The translations under genes and the position numbers were made by a program. Under the pieces are notes generated by a model. That model was not told the DNA's origin, did not search any database, and was given only the letters and a program-made list of their open reading frames with translations. A DNA stretch of 64,000 nt from DASYXZ01 sp035946625 (GTDB lineage: Bacteria > Acidobacteriota > Terriglobia > UBA7540), in contig DASYZE010000030.1 of assembly GCA_035946625.1 (NCBI GenBank), positions 1 to 64,000 of the forward strand. The letters are read 5' to 3'. Positions 60,864 to 64,000 of the stretch are shown here, piece by piece (positions within the stretch are counted from its first letter, which is position 1; each line of letters begins with the position of its first letter).

Positions 60864-61190
60864 TTATTTGAACGGAATTTCCACTTCGGTATAACTGCCC
60901 GGTGTGGCCGCATTCACAGCGACGACAACTCTTTCAACGTGGCGGCGCAAAACAGGCCATTGCTGATTGCCGATCACCACGAACGCGATTTTCCGGTCTT
61001 TCAGGTTTTGCTGGTAACGGATATTTTTGTCAGTCGTCAGCAACATCTCGAAACCAGCCGCCTCAGCAGCCGCTATCAGTTCGCCGTTGAGCAGCCGGTC
61101 CCAGCCGCGTTCGATGGCTTCAACCACCACATGACCGGCAAGCGCATGGCGGAGCGGCGCGGGAACACCGTTATCAAAGAGGATGAACAT
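60864..61190 (-). CDS. DUF5615 PIN-like toxin-like protein
   Basis: The ATG at 61190 (MFILFDNGVPAPLRHAL) is supported by the match to the family and overlaps the DUF433 gene by 17 bp; a longer frame lacks family sequence. The 108-residue protein has DUF5615 features: FILFDNGVP start, AGFEMLLTTDKNIRYQQNL and FVVIGNQQWPVL. These relatives of PIN nucleases pair with DUF433 partners in toxin-antitoxin modules. Confidence 0.85.
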   Translation of the reverse strand: MFILFDNGVPAPLRHALAGHVVVEAIERGWDRLLNGELIAAAEAAGFEMLLTTDKNIRYQQNLKDRKIAFVVIGNQQWPVLRRHVERVVVAVNAATPGSYTEVEIPFK

Positions 61191-61434
61191 CGACCATAGT
61201 GGTGGGCTGGGCCGGTAGCACATCAAGGCTTCGCGCCGCAAATTCAATCACGGCAACCACCTGTTCGTGAGACAAATGAAACCACTCCATAATCTCGTCG
61301 ATCGAAGCTCCGGCTTCCAGATTGTCAAAGACAACTGAAACCGGCGTCCGCGTCTCCCGGAATACCCACGCGCCGCTACGCTTGCCGGGGATGCTTTCTA
61401 CAGCAGGGCATTGTGACCAATCGAGTGCTGCCAT
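61174..61434 (-). CDS. DUF433 antitoxin-like protein
   Basis: An 86-residue protein with the DUF433 pattern: PGKRSGAWVFRETRTPVSVVFDNLEAGASIDEIMEWFHLSHEQV, containing a winged/helix-turn-helix-like DNA-binding region. It lies upstream of and overlaps the DUF5615 gene, as in known DUF433-DUF5615 modules. It likely neutralises that protein and represses the operon. Confidence 0.88.
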   Translation of the reverse strand: MAALDWSQCPAVESIPGKRSGAWVFRETRTPVSVVFDNLEAGASIDEIMEWFHLSHEQVVAVIEFAARSLDVLPAQPTTMVDVHPL

Positions 61435-61519
61435 ATTCTTGCCCTCTCATCATAGTTGTATACCACACTTCGCCTGGCAGCGTCACGTGCGGGCGGCACT
61501 CGTAAATCTCGTAAATCTC

Positions 61520-61942
61520 TCAAAACGGCACCCGGTCTAGAGACACTATGAACTGGATACCATCAACGTGCCTGGCGTGAAGTCGCGCGTCGTTGGTGAT
61601 GAAGAGATCCACTCCTGCGGCTGCGGCGCATGCCAACTGGATTGCGTCGGGAGCGCGCAAAGATCGGTCGCCTCGAAGTTTCGCGTAGATTCTTGCCGCC
61701 CTCACGTCGAAGGGGAGCATCACCGCGGCCGCGGTGATGGCGCTTTCGTACTTTTCAATCAACTCGTTGTCTCCTGCCTCAACTGGTTTTGCCAGAACTT
61801 CGCCCAGTGTAAACGTGGAAGTGATCAGTTGATCGCCTCGATCCAACATGGCCCGCCTTAGTTCTTTTACGCGCCGCCCGAGGCTTCCGTAGTTTTCAAA
61901 CAAGTAGATAAACAGGTTGGTATCCCAAAAGACCCGGCTCAT
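61520..61942 (-). CDS. PIN-domain (VapC-like) toxin
   Basis: The ATG at 61942 overlaps the stop of the upstream gene by 4 bp. The 140-residue PIN domain has Asp in VFWDTNLFIYLFE, Glu in FTLGEVLAKPVEAG, Asp in RAPDAIQLACAAAAG and Asp in FITNDARL, the four acidic positions of VapC RNases. Function as a toxin is inferred from family and arrangement. Confidence 0.88.
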   Translation of the reverse strand: MSRVFWDTNLFIYLFENYGSLGRRVKELRRAMLDRGDQLITSTFTLGEVLAKPVEAGDNELIEKYESAITAAAVMLPFDVRAARIYAKLRGDRSLRAPDAIQLACAAAAGVDLFITNDARLHARHVDGIQFIVSLDRVPF

Positions 61943-62436
61943 TCCCAACCTTTGCGCAAGCGACTGACGTACTCATCGGCATGCTCGCCCGCCCACAGAT
62001 GTTTCCCCGAGCCGAGCAATCCCAGCAGCGGGTCCGCCTCCGGAGCAGACCTGGCTGCGGCCGTGCACCAGTCACGGTACCATGCCAGGAGGCCAGCGTA
62101 ACCGTTCGGGACATCCTCCGCATTGGGGGTGGTCTTGGCGCCTTCGCGTGCCGGGTGGTACGCGTCGCCGGGGCGGAAGAGTCGTCGCCGGCCGCCCGCT
62201 GTCTCAAAGAGCATTCTGTAACGCCCCGGATTGGGTGGGCGATTGGCTACGCAGTGCTGGACAACATGAACGTATACTCCCGGACGAATGGGTCCGGCGA
62301 TTTGTTCCCTCGCTGCTCGATCAACAATTTCTTCTATGGCGAAATCGGGTTCGCTTGGACGCTCGCGATGCAGCAAAGCGGTGGCAATCCAGACCTCGTC
62401 GGCGACCTTCACCTTGGTTCTGGATAATGCGGACAT
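61939..62436 (-). CDS. Putative antitoxin-like partner of the PIN protein
   Basis: A 165-residue protein with a good GGAGG before its ATG and a promoter at 62462-62491. The start MSALSRTKVKVADEVWIATA is followed by RERPSEPDFAIEEIVDRA and a C-terminal GYAGLLAWYRDWC, LLGLLGSGKHLWAGEHADEYVSRLRKGWE. I know no characterised family. It overlaps the PIN toxin gene by 4 bp. Position argues for an antitoxin, larger than usual, but this is inference. Confidence 0.7.
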   Translation of the reverse strand: MSALSRTKVKVADEVWIATALLHRERPSEPDFAIEEIVDRAAREQIAGPIRPGVYVHVVQHCVANRPPNPGRYRMLFETAGGRRRLFRPGDAYHPAREGAKTTPNAEDVPNGYAGLLAWYRDWCTAAARSAPEADPLLGLLGSGKHLWAGEHADEYVSRLRKGWE

Positions 62437-62461
62437 TTCACACCTCCAACCTCAGCGTCTA

Positions 62462-62491
62462 ATTCTAAACCAAGTATAGAGGTAATGTCAA
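62462..62491 (-). promoter_or_regulatory. Sigma70 promoter of the 62436-61520 module
   Basis: On the minus strand TTGACA (62486-62491) is followed after 18 bp by TAGAAT (62462-62467), about 25 bp upstream of the ATG at 62436. It is close to the sigma70 consensus and does not have the four-block form. Confidence 0.65.
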
Positions 62492-62518
62492 GCACATTAT
62501 AAAATAGAGCGCCGTGTT

Positions 62519-62800
62519 TCATAGGCAAAGCTCGCTATGGGAGCCAAGGCGCACAAGTTCGAGGCTCTCGTCATCCGGCTTGCGGTAAATCAGAACAAGA
62601 TCCGGCTTCACGTGGCAGTCGCGGTGATCGTTCCATTCCCCGGACAGCGGGTGATCGAAATTCCGGTGGGGCAGCGGCATGTCGGAGGCGAGCAAGTTCA
62701 CCACTTCCATCAATAGCGCGTCCAGCTTCTTGCTGTGCCGACCGGATTTTTCTCGCCTGTAGTCGCGCTTAAATCGGGTGGTGTACTTAACTTCCCGCAT
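62519..62800 (-). CDS. yafQ: YafQ-family mRNA interferase toxin
   Basis: A 93-residue RelE/YafQ-type toxin: YTTRFKRDYRREKSG, FDHPLSGEWNDHRDCHVKPDLVLIYR and LVRLGSHSEL. The HxLxGxWxxxRxCHxxPDxxLIY pattern and C-terminal His are the YafQ hallmark. It would cut mRNA in the ribosome A site. It overlaps the antitoxin gene by 14 bp. Confidence 0.92.
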   Translation of the reverse strand: MREVKYTTRFKRDYRREKSGRHSKKLDALLMEVVNLLASDMPLPHRNFDHPLSGEWNDHRDCHVKPDLVLIYRKPDDESLELVRLGSHSELCL

Positions 62801-63050
62801 TCAGGCTCCGCAGCAGTTTATGCGGCTTACCGACCTTGACGAGCTCGCCCCGACGCGCGGCTTTCATCGCGGCTACGGTTTCGGCGTTGGGATTGAGCGG
62901 CTCGAACGGCAGGGCCTTTTGCGCCGCGACGCGCACCAGCAGCAGCCGAAAGGCATCGGACACGGTTAGACCGATTTTCTTCAGCGCCGCAGCGGCTTCC
63001 CTCTTGGTCCGTTCATCGATGCGGGCGCGAACCACGGAATTGGCACTCAT
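62787..63050 (-). CDS. dinJ: DinJ-type (RelB family) antitoxin
   Basis: An 87-residue protein that starts MSANSVVRARIDERTKREAAAAL, with the ribbon-helix-helix KKIGLTVSDAFRLLLVRVA, PFEPLNPNAET and a C-terminal toxin-binding tail. It matches DinJ/RelB antitoxins. It overlaps yafQ by 14 bp, giving the usual antitoxin-first order. Confidence 0.92.
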   Translation of the reverse strand: MSANSVVRARIDERTKREAAAALKKIGLTVSDAFRLLLVRVAAQKALPFEPLNPNAETVAAMKAARRGELVKVGKPHKLLRSLNAGS

Positions 63051-63242
63051 GGCGTTAACCTCCTATTGAGCCACATTGTAGCCCAAATGCCAGGAAATGT
63101 CCAGCCTGACTTTGCAAACAAGGGTAAGCTGAGTTTCGCTTCCCAGAAACTCTGTGGCTTTTCGGCGGTTTCCAAATCAAGAACCGCAGACTTCGAAAAC
63201 CGTGAAGTCGGCGCTACCGGCTGAACGACCAGCGGAGGCCAG

Positions 63243-64000
63243 CTAAACATGGTGTTCCGGCGCGAGTTCCATCGGTGTGCTGGTAACTCTTAGGTGGCCG
63301 AAAAGGCGCTGTCCTACGTCAAAATCGGCCAAAGTCGGAGTAATCTCAGGTCTCGACAAAGATGCTATGACGCTGCGCCCGTCGCGATCAAGTAAGAGGA
63401 GACACCTGCGCTTTTCGTAGTAGGCCATGGCCCCGCGCACGAGAGTCATGATTCTTAACTGAACTTCCTTAGAGTCCACGTTTTTCGACGCCCCGAATAC
63501 GTAGACTAATTCAGGCTTGGAGTCGAGACGAGCGGCCATATACTTAAAGCCTTCTTTTTCATCTGAAAGCCCCCGAATCGCTCCGTCGAACGCGCGACCT
63601 AACTCTGAGCGTTCCCTCAGCCGGAGGTCAGCAAGCTCTTCTTGAATTTCGAGGGTGTCATGCTCCAACTTGGCAGGGTCATAGGTGCCCTTCTTTATCC
63701 CCTGTGGCAGTGCGACTGTGAACCTAGGGTGGTGGGCAGCGAATTTGTCGGCCACATACTCCAGCAGGAACGAGTGACGGTCGGCCTCCGCCTTCCACTC
63801 AAGCACTTCGCGCACTCGGTCCTGTTGGCTGGCAATCGCAATGCGCGCATCCGCCCGGCCCACACAGCCTGCAAATGATCCGCCGCTGAGCAAATAAAAA
63901 TGGAAGAGGGTTTTCTCATCCCCGATGAGGCGCAGGTCGGCATGGGACAACGACCGTCTCGCCGCAAGATACTCCGCTAGCTCTGGTATCGTCCTGAGGT
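63243..64000 (-). CDS. Unrecognised protein, 5' end outside the window
   Basis: The minus frame is open to the right edge. Without a convincing internal start the upstream residues read LRTIPELAEYLAARRSLSHADLRLI, so the start probably lies beyond 64000 and only the 3' part is seen (about 252 codons). A TTG at 63950 would be the only internal choice. Visible segments include FLLEYVADKFAAHHPRFTVAL, a charged central helix (LEHDTLEIQEELADLRLRERS) and LLLLDRDGRSVIASLSRPEIT. I do not recognise the family. It lies next to four toxin-antitoxin modules and could be part of a defence gene, but no motif supports that. Confidence 0.6.
   Translation of the reverse strand, partial: LRTIPELAEYLAARRSLSHADLRLIGDEKTLFHFYLLSGGSFAGCVGRADARIAIASQQDRVREVLEWKAEADRHSFLLEYVADKFAAHHPRFTVALPQGIKKGTYDPAKLEHDTLEIQEELADLRLRERSELGRAFDGAIRGLSDEKEGFKYMAARLDSKPELVYVFGASKNVDSKEVQLRIMTLVRGAMAYYEKRRCLLLLDRDGRSVIASLSRPEITPTLADFDVGQRLFGHLRVTSTPMELAPEHHV

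Overview
The window looks like chromosome from a soil-type member of the Acidobacteriota. This rests on the VWFA-related domain protein at 9911-10900, the CadC-type winged-helix/TPR regulator at 42191, abundant exported proteins with GGAGG-type ribosome binding sites, and moderately high GC. The phylum is inferred from gene families, not from an rRNA gene.
Region 1 (1-33 kb) is an accessory stress and envelope region, almost all on the minus strand. It starts with an IS3 transposase tail. It then carries tiny membrane proteins (Thivi_2564, DUF3309 and lmo0937 types), a zinc-dependent phospholipase C-like protein, a SYLF protein, RcnB-like and Gln-rich exported proteins, an ECF-like sigma factor lacking region 4, a general-stress 17M-like protein, and a class D sortase with a VWA protein and an LPATA-tailed substrate. 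A GH130/GT4 pair, a response regulator with a Cys4 tail, three Crp/Fnr regulators, a universal stress protein, a KaiC-KaiB-KaiB-histidine kinase-response regulator operon, a sigma54-type activator with a broken receiver, and a B12-type radical SAM protein complete the region.
The main discovery is a promoter architecture repeated 14 times between 3.4 and 32.8 kb. Each copy has four 11-bp blocks (TGAGC, GACC, TGAGC, GAAC-GAC) ending on a -35-like element. A TATAAR-like -10 follows at an almost constant 14-16 bp. Every copy points at the next gene. It defines a local regulon covering envelope proteins, a sigma factor, a Crp regulator, a response regulator and a sigma54 activator.
Region 2 (33-55 kb) is mostly housekeeping: OmpA-family protein, AsmA-like protein, initiator tRNA-Met, smpB, leucyl aminopeptidase, a large surface protein, a CadC/TPR regulator, argS, a GlcF-like Fe-S protein, acs, an ABC-2 exporter and a secreted glycosidase-like protein. 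A four-helix-bundle pseudogene set in ATGAATGA-type repeats lies inside the ABC operon.
Region 3 (55-64 kb) holds a cupin, a DinB protein, a UDG-like protein and an exported protein. It then becomes an eroded island with aldo/keto reductase and NADP-oxidoreductase remnants, a direct repeat of about 120 bp, and four consecutive toxin-antitoxin modules. The window ends inside an unrecognised gene.
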